NCBI GenBank assembly: GCA_937923175.1
Contig: CALALB010000033.1
Span: 1-46,821 of the forward strand
Direction: 5' to 3'
Source of the DNA: an uncultured Chromatiaceae bacterium
Lineage (GTDB): Bacteria > Pseudomonadota > Gammaproteobacteria > Chromatiales > Chromatiaceae
Length of the DNA: 46,821 nt
Shown: in pieces, positions 25,326 through 34,300 of the stretch
Layout of the letters: each line of letters begins with the position of its first letter
Numbering within the stretch: position 1 is the first letter of the stretch
Position numbers and translations under genes: made by a program
The notes under the pieces: generated by a model
Database searches by the model: none
The model's input: only the letters and a program-made list of their open reading frames with translations
Told to the model about the DNA's origin: nothing

Positions 25326-26383
25326 GGCGTTTGGGATGCGACGATCGTTTGAGTAGGCTGGGGGTCCAGACGTTCGAGGCGCTCGGCCAGGGCAGACGAG
25401 AGCTGGATCCGATCCGTGGCATCGATCACCAGGACGCGCCGCGCCCCTAGGGCAAGGGCGAGACGCTGCCAATCCTGGGGTCCAGCGATGAACAGGGCGC
25501 GCGCCACCACAGCCGCGCGCGTCGCCTCTTGCTCTAAGACAGCGACGAGACGCAGACCGCGTGCCGGCTGGCCTGTGCGCGGGTCCAAGAGATCATGATA
25601 ACGCTGACCAGCGATCAGGAAGGACCGATCATATTCGGACACAGTCGCCAAGGCCTCATCGCCGCGCAAGGGCAGGATCGCCAACACGGATGAGCCGCCT
25701 GGATACAGGATCGGCACCCGCCAGGGTTGACCACTGCGTTCGCCGAGCGCCCGCTGTTCATGGGGCGTTTGGATCAGCGCATGGCGTATCCCCAGTCGTC
25801 TCAGACGCTGGGTTACCCGATCGATTGCCTGGGCGCGGGCGATCGGCCTCAGGTCCAGCTGTAATGCCGGATCATGGCTGCAGACCCGCAGGCCGTCGAT
25901 CTCGATAGCGCTCATGCTCGGGACATGTCTGACCCAGGCCTCGATCTGCCGCTGGCTCGGCAGATGCGGCTGGGACCTCTTACCCCCGGTAAAGCCCCAT
26001 AATTGGTTCAGCCGACCGCTGCCGAGATTGACCAGTCCCTGGGTCTCGGATTCGATCGCCTGGCCGAGGCGGATAAGCCGCAGGACCGAGGGCGGCGGGA
26101 CAAAGGGCTCGCCTTGGGCCAGGAATCGATTGACCCGTTGCATCGATGCCCCCTGGTCTGACCACTCGGCCTCCCAAAGCCCAAACGCCTGGGCGATGAG
26201 CGCCTGGGCATGCTCCGCCTGCGCTGGGGTGACCCCAACGAGGTTGATATCGATCTGGGTCGCAAAGGCCTGCAACCGGGTCAGGATGACCGGCGCCCGC
26301 TCATAACAGGCGCCGAGCACCCATACACCGGCGATAACGACCCACCTGCCGAGCCGGGTGATACCAGGGAACCTAGCAAACAT
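25322..26383 (-). CDS. ApbE-like lipoprotein with degenerate active-site motifs
   Basis: This 353-residue protein looks like a distant FAD:protein FMN transferase (ApbE). It starts with a lipoprotein signal (RLGRWVVIAGVWVLGAC) whose lipobox LGAC implies an anchored periplasmic location. GLVNLGSGRLNQLWGF and RYHDLLDPRTGQPARG correspond to ApbE landmarks. However, the flavin-site motif 'DLGGIAKGYAVD' reads DLRPIARAQAID, and the late 'DALAT' metal residue region reads AAVVARALF. Activity is therefore doubtful. ATG at 26383 is preferred, as AGGA lies eight bases upstream and the gshB stop ends one base before. It is inserted between gshB and tonB. Confidence 0.72.
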   Translation of the reverse strand: MFARFPGITRLGRWVVIAGVWVLGACYERAPVILTRLQAFATQIDINLVGVTPAQAEHAQALIAQAFGLWEAEWSDQGASMQRVNRFLAQGEPFVPPPSVLRLIRLGQAIESETQGLVNLGSGRLNQLWGFTGGKRSQPHLPSQRQIEAWVRHVPSMSAIEIDGLRVCSHDPALQLDLRPIARAQAIDRVTQRLRRLGIRHALIQTPHEQRALGERSGQPWRVPILYPGGSSVLAILPLRGDEALATVSEYDRSFLIAGQRYHDLLDPRTGQPARGLRLVAVLEQEATRAAVVARALFIAGPQDWQRLALALGARRVLVIDATDRIQLSSALAERLERLDPQPTQTIVASQTP

Positions 26384-26384
26384 C

Positions 26385-27401
26385 TCAAGGGTCCTGGGCA
26401 TGAATGAGGCGCCAAGGGGTTAAGCGGTCGGCAGCGGGGTCAGGCGCGGCTTGGCATCCCAGCCGCCCCGCGATCCGATCCAACAGGGTACCTGCGATGT
26501 CCAGACCGCAGGCTGCATCGAGCTCGCGGATACAGGTCGGGCTGGTGATATTGATCTCAGTGAGAAAATCGCCGATGACATCTAGGCCAGCGAAGAGTAT
26601 ACCGCGGGCGCGCAGTTCTGGCCCGACCTGCTCGGCGATCCAGAGATCGCGTGCGCTCAGAGGTCTGACCTCGCCGCGCGCGCCGGCGGCCAGATTGCCG
26701 CGGGTCTCGCCGGCTGCCGGAATGCGGGCCAAACAATAAGGAACTGCCTCGCCATCGACCAGAAGGATCCGCTTATCCCCCTGCTCGATCTCGGGGATAA
26801 AGCGCTGGGCCATACAAAAGGCCCGGCCGCGGTCGGTGAGGGTCTCGATGACCACGTTTAGATTGGGATCGCCGGGCAGGAGACGAAAGACCGAGGTACC
26901 GCCCATCCCATGCAGGGGTTTGAGCACGATCGCCCCCTGTTCGGCCTGAAACGCCTGGATATCGCGCGCCCGGCGGGTGATGAGCGTCGGAGGCGCACAC
27001 TGGGGAAAGGCATTGATGAAGACCTTTTCATTGGCATCGCGCAGGCTTTGGGGGTCATTGACCACCAGACACCCGGCGCGTTTAGCCCACTCGAGCATAT
27101 AGGTGGCATAGACATATTCGATGTCAAAGGGCGGGTCCTTGCGCATCATCAGCACCTCCAGCCAGGCCAATGGACGCTGGACCGCCTCGCCAAGCCGATA
27201 CCAACTCAGAGGGTCATCGCGGACCTCGATCGGGCGCATCCAGCCTATTGCCTCGCCATCGCGCAGCAGAAGGTCGCCCAACTCCAGATACCAGAGCGAC
27301 CAGCCGCGCCGCTGGGCAGCCAACATCATGGCAAGGGTGCTATCCTTTTTAACCTGAATCGATTGGATCGGGTCCATCACAAAACCGATGCGCACAGTCA
27401 T
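26385..27401 (-). CDS. gshB: Glutathione synthetase
   Basis: This 338-residue ATP-grasp enzyme joins gamma-glutamylcysteine to glycine. It begins MTVRIGFVMDPIQSIQVKKDSTLAMMLAAQ, and has MRKDPPFDIEYVYATYML, the ATP-site VLKPLHGMGGTSVFRL and the C-terminal GLDVIGDFLTEINITSPTCIREL, all diagnostic of GshB. In sulfur oxidisers glutathione is also a sulfane-sulfur carrier, so it connects to the Rhd/TusA relay. It is divergent from pilG, the same order as in Pseudomonas. Confidence 0.97.
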   Translation of the reverse strand: MTVRIGFVMDPIQSIQVKKDSTLAMMLAAQRRGWSLWYLELGDLLLRDGEAIGWMRPIEVRDDPLSWYRLGEAVQRPLAWLEVLMMRKDPPFDIEYVYATYMLEWAKRAGCLVVNDPQSLRDANEKVFINAFPQCAPPTLITRRARDIQAFQAEQGAIVLKPLHGMGGTSVFRLLPGDPNLNVVIETLTDRGRAFCMAQRFIPEIEQGDKRILLVDGEAVPYCLARIPAAGETRGNLAAGARGEVRPLSARDLWIAEQVGPELRARGILFAGLDVIGDFLTEINITSPTCIRELDAACGLDIAGTLLDRIAGRLGCQAAPDPAADRLTPWRLIHAQDP

Positions 27402-27431
27402 GAAACAGCCCCTGCTACCTTTAATGCGCCC

Positions 27432-27471
27432 GGATGCAGCGCTTGCATCCTTGGATACTTGATCCTAGCAT
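27432..27471 (+). promoter_or_regulatory. Palindrome and candidate promoter upstream of pilG
   Basis: GGATGCA (27432-27438) and TGCATCC (27444-27450) form a perfect 7-bp inverted repeat. TTGCAT (27443-27448) and TAGCAT (27466-27471) with a 17-bp spacer could be a weak sigma-70 promoter towards pilG. The palindrome overlapping the -35 element is the layout of an operator. The match is modest. Confidence 0.3.
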
Positions 27472-27623
27472 CCGCTGGGCAGGCTTGCGTCGCAGGTTTT
27501 GGGAAACCGTCCTGGGCAACCCAGGGGTTATGACCAGATTACACCCTTATGACCCTGGCGCCCTCTCTGGATTCAAAGGCGCGGCCGCCGAATCCTAAGG
27601 CGCCTTCGCATTCAGGAGCTGGC

Positions 27624-28043
27624 ATGCCAGATGAATTAGACCTACGCGGAATCAAGGTCTTGGTCGTCGATGACAGCAAGACCATCCGCCGCAGCGCCGA
27701 GATGCTGCTGACCAAGGCCGGCTGCGAGGTGCAGCTGGCCGAGGATGGCTTTGAGGCGCTGGGTAAGGTCGTCAGCTTCAAGCCCGATCTGGTCTTTATC
27801 GACATCATGATGCCCCGGCTCGATGGTTATCACACCTGCGCCTTGATCAAAAACAATCCCCAATTCAAAAATATTCCGGTCGTAATGCTGTCGAGCAAGG
27901 ATGGGGTCTTCGATCGCGCCAAGGGACGGCTCGTTGGCGCCCAGATCTATCTTTCCAAGCCTTTCACCGCTGACGAGTTGCTGGGGGCCATTCGGGCAAG
28001 CCTGAACCCGCCCCAGGCGATGGATCCGCCTCGAGGAACCTGA
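27624..28043 (+). CDS. pilG: Twitching-motility response regulator PilG
   Basis: This 139-residue single-domain response regulator begins MPDELDLRGIKVLVVDDSKTIRRSAEMLL. Its phospho-acceptor aspartate is at residue 60 in LVFIDIMMPRLDGY, and YLSKPF carries the conserved lysine. It acts in the cytoplasm with the Pil-Chp system to control type IV pilus extension and retraction. The ATG at 27624 has AGGAG five bases upstream; an extension to 27549 is possible but unneeded. It heads the pilGHIJ-chpA operon. Confidence 0.93.
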   Translation: MPDELDLRGIKVLVVDDSKTIRRSAEMLLTKAGCEVQLAEDGFEALGKVVSFKPDLVFIDIMMPRLDGYHTCALIKNNPQFKNIPVVMLSSKDGVFDRAKGRLVGAQIYLSKPFTADELLGAIRASLNPPQAMDPPRGT

Positions 28044-28130
28044 ATCCATGCTGTCCTGGACCCTGATTGTCGCCGATCGCCAGCCATTCCCCCGATGGAA
28101 GGGTCCGGCCTTGCGCGTCCCGAGCTACCC

Positions 28131-28586
28131 ATGAGACACCGTCGAGAACCAACCCATCCCCATCGCGACCTCGGAGCTGCGGCAACCCAAAACGCCGACG
28201 CGAGCCCCCCGCTGGTCCTAATCGTCGATGACTCGCCGACCGAAACCCATATCCTGGCCAATATCCTCAAAAAGGGCGGATATGCGGTTGAGACCGCGGC
28301 CAATGGCGAGGAGGGCGTCGAGCGTGCCCGCACCCTCCATCCCGATGTCATCCTGATGGACGTCATCATGCCTGTGCTCAATGGCTATCAGGCGACCCGT
28401 CTCTTGCGGCGCGATCCAGAGACCGCAGACATCCCCATCATCATGGTGACGACCAAGGATCTCCAGACCGACCGGAGCTGGGGTTTGCGCCAGGGTGCTA
28501 CCGACTATCTCACCAAGCCGGTCGATCCCAAGCTGCTGCTCGAACGGATCCAGGCGGTCCTCAAGGGGTCTGCGGACCATGGCTAG
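28131..28586 (+). CDS. pilH: Twitching-motility response regulator PilH
   Basis: A response-regulator receiver domain (PPLVLIVDDSPTETHILANIL, ILMDVIMPVLNGYQAT, YLTKPVDPKLLLERI) occupies the last ~125 residues. About 25 N-terminal residues of low-complexity sequence come before it when started at 28131; ordinary PilH starts right at the receiver. No start codon with a clear ribosome-binding site lies closer, so the true start is uncertain (28095 is another choice). PilH is the second regulator of Pil-Chp, opposing or tuning PilG. It overlaps pilI by eight bases. Confidence 0.88.
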   Translation: MRHRREPTHPHRDLGAAATQNADASPPLVLIVDDSPTETHILANILKKGGYAVETAANGEEGVERARTLHPDVILMDVIMPVLNGYQATRLLRRDPETADIPIIMVTTKDLQTDRSWGLRQGATDYLTKPVDPKLLLERIQAVLKGSADHG

Positions 28587-29181
28587 ACCCAAACATGGGC
28601 GCACCGATCTCCATGCCCTGATCCAAAAGCTCGATGCCCGCTGTCGGGCGCGGGCGGCAGGATTGCCGGACGAAAATCAGCCGCCGGACAGCTGGACAGC
28701 GGTCCTGTTTCGGGTCGAGCAGCATCGACTCCTGACCCCCCTGGAGCAACTCTCCGAGGTTTTGGATCTCCCGCTCGAGATCACCCGCGTCCCGGGCACC
28801 AAACCTTGGCTCCTAGGGGTCGCCAACAATCGCGGCATGCTCTTGCCGATCTATGACCTAGCTGCCTTGATCAGCGGGGGGCCCTCCCTGATCCGCCAGC
28901 GTCTCCAAGAGTTTGCCATGGAACGCCGCCGCGAGCAGGTGCGCAGGCGCGAGCGGGTACTGGTCGTTAGGCAGGAGGGCCCCCCCTGTGGCCTCGCCGT
29001 CTCCGAGGCCATTGGCATGCGCTATGTGCAAAATGCCGACCGTCTAGAGGTTCCGGTCGAGGGCTGGGGACCGATCGGCCGCTATATCGATGCCTGCTAT
29101 CGGCTCGAGGGCCAGCCATTGCCTGTGATCCAATTACAACCCATGATGGCTGACCCCTTGCTGAATGCCGCGCTCAATTGA
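28579..29181 (+). CDS. pilI: CheW-like coupling protein PilI
   Basis: A 200-residue CheW-domain protein; LFRVEQHRLLTPLEQLSEVL, LLGVANNRGMLLPIYDLAALI and CGLAVSEAIGMRYV match the fold. It couples PilJ to the ChpA kinase. The ATG at 28579 overlaps the pilH stop by eight bases, consistent with coupling. The extra ~50 residues before the CheW core are acidic/basic mixed and unassigned. Confidence 0.88.
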   Translation: MARPKHGRTDLHALIQKLDARCRARAAGLPDENQPPDSWTAVLFRVEQHRLLTPLEQLSEVLDLPLEITRVPGTKPWLLGVANNRGMLLPIYDLAALISGGPSLIRQRLQEFAMERRREQVRRRERVLVVRQEGPPCGLAVSEAIGMRYVQNADRLEVPVEGWGPIGRYIDACYRLEGQPLPVIQLQPMMADPLLNAALN

Positions 29182-29271
29182 GCCATGTCCTGCAACGAGA
29201 AGGGATATCGGGTCCAACGCCTTGGACCCCAGTCAGTGCGTAGATTTTGATTTCAGGAGTGTTCTCTCACA

Positions 29272-31305
29272 ATGGCCAAACGCTCTGGCACGTCTCTGAT
29301 CAAGCCGAGCGGACCGCGCTTTGTCGCAGTGTCCGTCCTGGGGCTGATCGCCTTATGCTTCGCGACCCTGTCCGTATTCGGTTATCTGCGCCTGGTTAAA
29401 CTTGCAGAGCTCAATCTCCACCAAGGCTTTCTCGTTGCCGAGCAGCGGCTGTTGATTCAAGACCTGCTGCGCGCCACCCAAAACGCCCTGGCTGGCGACC
29501 CTGAGGGTCTTGATCGATTGCACGATGGCCGCCAGACCTTTCAAAAACGGCTCATTGATCTCACCCAATGGATCGAGGGCGGCATTCCCCAGCCAGAGAC
29601 TGGACTCTTGCGCAGCGACCTGCGCAAGATCGAACAATCCTGGGTACCGCTCGCCCGGGCCTTGGACACCCTGCTTGCCAGGCGCGACTCGCTCATCGCC
29701 GCACATCAGCTGGTCTCCGAGGCACGCGAGCAGATGCCGCGTCTGCGCGAGTCGGCACTCAAACTGACCAGACGCCTGAGCGCCGATAACCTGTCTGGCA
29801 ACCTCTTGGTTGAGACCGGCCTGCAGGTGGAACGCATCCAGCGCCTGGAGACCGCACTCGAGCGCTATCTGCTAGGCGGCGTCAAGGGCGGCCAGGCGCT
29901 TGGCGAGATCATCAAGGCGACCGATGATCTCTCCACAGGTCTTGCCACCTTGCTTGGCGGTATCCGCGGACCCTCAGATAGCCCAGTGCGGGCGGCGCTC
30001 GAGGAGTTCGCCGAACGCCTGGCGCGCATCGAGACCCCGGTCAACGAGCTGCGCCAAAGGTTTGCCGACCTACAGGGCGCGACTGCCCAGCTGAATGAGA
30101 TCCAAACCGCCATCGCGGCCCTCGAATCCGGCCTAAGTGCCCTTGCAGCGCATTATCATGAGACCAGCGGACGTTTTCTGTTATTTGGGATACCCATCGG
30201 CCCAGCCGTAGTCTTACTCTTTGGCGGGCTCTCGCTTTTCAACCTGCTTGCCTTCGCCCTGATCATCCTACGCGAGGCCAAGGAGGGCGAGGCGGCCTAT
30301 CGCGCTCAGACCGAACGCGACGAGCGCGCGATTCTGCGTCTATTGGATGAGCTCAGCACCCTGGCGGATGGTGACCTGACCGTCGAGGCCACGGTCACCG
30401 AGGATAAAACAGGCGCAATCGCCGATGCCTTTAACTATGCCATCGAGGCCCTGCGCGGTCTGGTGACCACCATCAATCAAACCGCAGTCAAGGTGGCACA
30501 CTCGGCCCAGGATAGCCGAACTATCGTCCAGCGCCTGGCCGAGGCGAGCAGCGCCCAATCCCTGCAGATCACCCAGGCCTCGGCAGCTGTCCAATCCCTT
30601 ACCTTTCAGATCGATGAGGTAGCGCGCAATGCGATCGAATCCGCCGAGGTCGCCTCGCGTTCGGTCGAGGTGGCTGGGCGCGGCGCCCAGACGGTGCGCG
30701 ACACCATCCAGGGGATGGATGCCATCCGCGAGCAGATCCAAGAGACCGCCAAGCGGATCAAGCGACTGGGCGAATCATCGCAAGAGATCGGTGAGATCGT
30801 CGAGCTGATCGATGACATCGCCGATCAGACCAATATCCTAGCCCTCAATGCCGCGATGCAAGCGGCCATGGCCGGCGAGGCCGGACGGGGGTTTGCCGTG
30901 GTCGCTGACGAGGTCCAGCGGCTGGCCGAGCGCTCGCGCCATGCCACCAAACAGATCGAGGTCCTGGTGCGCACCATCCAGGCCGACACCAATGAGGCGG
31001 TCAGTTCCATGGAGGCCAGTACCGCCGGTGTGGTCGAGGGCGCCAATCTCGCCGAAAACGCCGGTGAGGCCCTGCGCGAGATCGAGAACGTCTCGGCCTA
31101 TATCGCTGAGCTGACCAAGCGCATTGCCGAATCGGCGCAGCGCCAGTCGCGTCAGTCAGCAGAGATCAACGAGATGGTCCATGCGATCCGCGCCATTACC
31201 GAGGAGAACACCGAGGGTGCACGCGAGGCCGCCGAATCGGTCGAGATCCTGGCCAGTTTGGCCGCCGAGTTGGAAAAATCGGTGGCCGGTTTCCGGTTGC
31301 CCTGA
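29272..31305 (+). CDS. pilJ: Methyl-accepting chemotaxis protein PilJ
   Basis: This 677-residue transducer has a first membrane helix at about residues 20-40 ([20 protein letters not shown]) and a periplasmic sensor rich in helices. A second helix follows near 305-330 ([17 protein letters not shown]), then a HAMP-like linker. The cytoplasmic signalling tip is [21 protein letters not shown] with the PilJ-type 'AMQAAMAGE' (MCPs usually have AIEAARAGE). It senses surface contact or pilus signals and passes them to ChpA. An AGGAG motif lies ahead of the ATG. Confidence 0.93.
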   Translation: MAKRSGTSLIKPSGPRFVAVSVLGLIALCFATLSVFGYLRLVKLAELNLHQGFLVAEQRLLIQDLLRATQNALAGDPEGLDRLHDGRQTFQKRLIDLTQWIEGGIPQPETGLLRSDLRKIEQSWVPLARALDTLLARRDSLIAAHQLVSEAREQMPRLRESALKLTRRLSADNLSGNLLVETGLQVERIQRLETALERYLLGGVKGGQALGEIIKATDDLSTGLATLLGGIRGPSDSPVRAALEEFAERLARIETPVNELRQRFADLQGATAQLNEIQTAIAALESGLSALAAHYHETSGRFLLFGIPIGPAVVLLFGGLSLFNLLAFALIILREAKEGEAAYRAQTERDERAILRLLDELSTLADGDLTVEATVTEDKTGAIADAFNYAIEALRGLVTTINQTAVKVAHSAQDSRTIVQRLAEASSAQSLQITQASAAVQSLTFQIDEVARNAIESAEVASRSVEVAGRGAQTVRDTIQGMDAIREQIQETAKRIKRLGESSQEIGEIVELIDDIADQTNILALNAAMQAAMAGEAGRGFAVVADEVQRLAERSRHATKQIEVLVRTIQADTNEAVSSMEASTAGVVEGANLAENAGEALREIENVSAYIAELTKRIAESAQRQSRQSAEINEMVHAIRAITEENTEGAREAAESVEILASLAAELEKSVAGFRLP

Positions 31306-31386
31306 GGTCTGGGACCAAGCCCCCGAGCGTGGGTCGCGTCGGTTGCAGGTTCGGCACATGGGATTGGATGAGATCGAGGTGGGGCA

Positions 31387-34300
31387 ATGGCGGACAAACA
31401 GGTCATTGGTGGGCTGAAATGGGTTAAGCATGAGATCGCTGCTACCCTAAACCCGGTACGTGCGTTGGCGAAAGGGGAGCAAACGCTCGAAACCCAGCTG
31501 GGTGCGGTGCTCAAGGCGCTCGAACAGGTCCAAGGCGTCTTGCTGGCCCTAAATCTGCGCACCCCGGCGCGCCTGGTCGAGGAGATGCAGCACCTGATCA
31601 AGCGTCTGGGCGAAAAGGGTTCTGAACCCGAAGAGCAGGCCCTGGGGGTCATAGGTCAGGCCCTGGACCAGCTCACCAATCATCTGGATCGGCTGGATGC
31701 CGGTTTCGATGAGCCGCCGCTGTCGCTTTGGTCGATCATCAATGACCTGCGGGCGGCGCGCAATCAACTGCCCCTGACCCACTCGGAGCTCTTAAGCTTC
31801 GCCCTCCCCGAACACCCCGAGGATTCCCAATGGATCCCCGAGGAATTGGCCGTGCTCGCTGAGGTGATGCGGCAGGTGCGCCCGCAATTCCACCGCCATC
31901 TCGTCGCATGGTACCGCGGCGACGCCCAGGGTCTCGACCAGCTTGCGCGGTTGTTCCAACAGCTCAAGGACTATCTCAAGGAGGGATTGCTGGCCGATCT
32001 ATTTGCCCTCGCCGAGCGCTTCGCCCGACTCCAGGAGAGTGGGCAAATCGAAACGACCCAGCAAAACCGCATCCTGATAGGGCATCTGGACTGGGTGCTG
32101 AAGCCCTTGGCCCAACGCCCGCCGGTTTGGCCAGAGATCGATGCCAAGGCATTGATCGATAAGTTCATCGAGCAGTTGGACAGCGCCGAAGTCGGGGATA
32201 CCGCGCTCGCTGAGCTGAGGCTAAGATATGCCCAAATCCCACCCACTGCCCAGGCCGCGGCGATCCAGAGTAGCCTGGGCGACGAGTCTGCCCTGGCGCA
32301 GCTGGCGACGACATGTATCGCCGAATTGGATGCGCTCAAGCAAACCTTCGACCGATTCAGCAGCGGCGAACAGATCGACCCAGAGGGGAGCCAGGCATTC
32401 AGCGCCCGCCTGCGCCAGCTGGCTGCCCGGCTCGATGAGATCGAGATCGGCCATCTCTCGGCCCGCCTGCGCGCCCTGGCCGATCAGTTTCAGGCGCTCG
32501 ATCCCAAGACGTTCAAGCAAAGCCCTGAGCGTCTTGAATCCTATGCCATGGAGCTCCTGGGCATCGAATCGGTCTTGCTTGCCTTGTCCAACCAGCGCGA
32601 GGCCGGCGCTGCCCAGGTCATCGCCCCCGATCTGGACCTGACCGATCTGACCGCCGCCACCTTGCGCGAGGCGAGCTATGAGCTCTTGCGGGTCAAGGAG
32701 TCCGTCGAGGAATGGCAGCGTGCCCCGCAAGCGTTTGACCACCTGGCCGAGGTCCCTCGGCATCTCACCAATGTCGCTGGGGCCTTGCGCATCCTAAACG
32801 AACACCCCGCGGCCGAGCTCGCTGAACTGATCGGTTCCCTGGTCCAAATGGCCTATCTGGACAAAGAGCATCCACCCACGGCAAGCCAGTTCGAGCATCT
32901 GGCTGAGGCCATCGCGGGTCTTGACCTTTATATCGGTCATCTCCAAGAGCCTATGCCGCTTGGGGATAACCTGATCGACCAGGCTGGGCGCGCTATCTCG
33001 GCCTTGAGCGCCGAGCTTGGACCTCTGGCTGAAACGCCCGCCGAGCCGATCATGGAAACCCTCATACCCCAAACCGACTTCACCCCTGCGCAAGCCGGGG
33101 CAGGGTCTGACTGGGCCCTGCCACCGCTCGCACCCGCGGGGGAGGAGCTGGAGATCAAGACGAGGCCGGTCGAGCCCGAGCCAGCCCAAATGCAGGGGCC
33201 CGAGGCGGATGAGGACAGTTTTATCGAAATCTTTCGCGAAGAGGCAGGCGAGGAGATCGTCAAGGCCAGGGGATATCTGGCCCGTCTCCGGGCCAACCCA
33301 AAGGATACCGAGGCGCGGGCTGAGCTGAGACGCTGCTTTCATACCCTCAAGGGTAGCGGGCGGTTGGTGGGTGCGCTTCAGGTAGGTGACTTTGCGCAAG
33401 CGATGGAGTTTTTGCTCAACAGGCTGATCGAGCTGCAGGCGCCGCCCTCAGCCGAGATCCTGGATTGTCTGGACGAGGCGGTGGGTATCCTGCCTGATTT
33501 GGTCGAGGCCGATACCAGCGCCCAACCCTTTCCAATCGCCCCCCATATTGCCCGCGCCAACCAGTTGCGCGAACTGGCCGGCCAGGAGGCCGCCCCCCCT
33601 GCGCCTGCAACGCCCCCGCCGGCCCAGCCACAGACCGTCCCCAGCCTCGAAGTGGATCAAGACAGCCTACTTGTCACCGACCCCGAACTGCTCGCGATCT
33701 TCCGCGCCGAGGCTGAGGAACATCTAGGAGTGCTGCGGGGGTTTATGGCGGACAAGGGGGCTGTTTTGGCTGGCGACGACGAGGCCCTGAGGCGCGCCCT
33801 CCATACGCTCACTGGCAGCGCCCGGATGTCTGGGGTCGAATCCATCGCCCGCGTCACTAAGCTCCTCGAAGAGCATTTGAAGGCGGCAACCCTGCAAGGG
33901 TTCGCCCGGAATCCGCGGCTCCTCGAGGATTTTGGCGCTGCCGTCGCCGCGATCGAGCAGCGGTTGGCCGAACTGCCCGAGACAGGGCCGGGTGCCGCCA
34001 CCTTGGTCGAGGTGTTTGCAAGGCTTGGCCCAGCCCCGAGTCCGGCGGCTCCAGGCGTTGAGTTGGCCGCGCCAATCCCAACGCCTGAGCCTCTCATAGC
34101 CGAGTCGATCCCTTTGGTCACAGAGCCGGCCACCGAGTTCCTGGTCGAGGAATCGCTGCCCGAGCTAATCATTGAGACTGAGAGCCCAGCAGCTGAGCCG
34201 CCCAGCGCCTCCGCCGCCGAGCCAGAGCCGACGCCTGCAGAATCCCCAGTCCCTGCCTTAACCGAGCTCGAGTCCCCAGCGACCGCTGTTGTGGGTCCAA

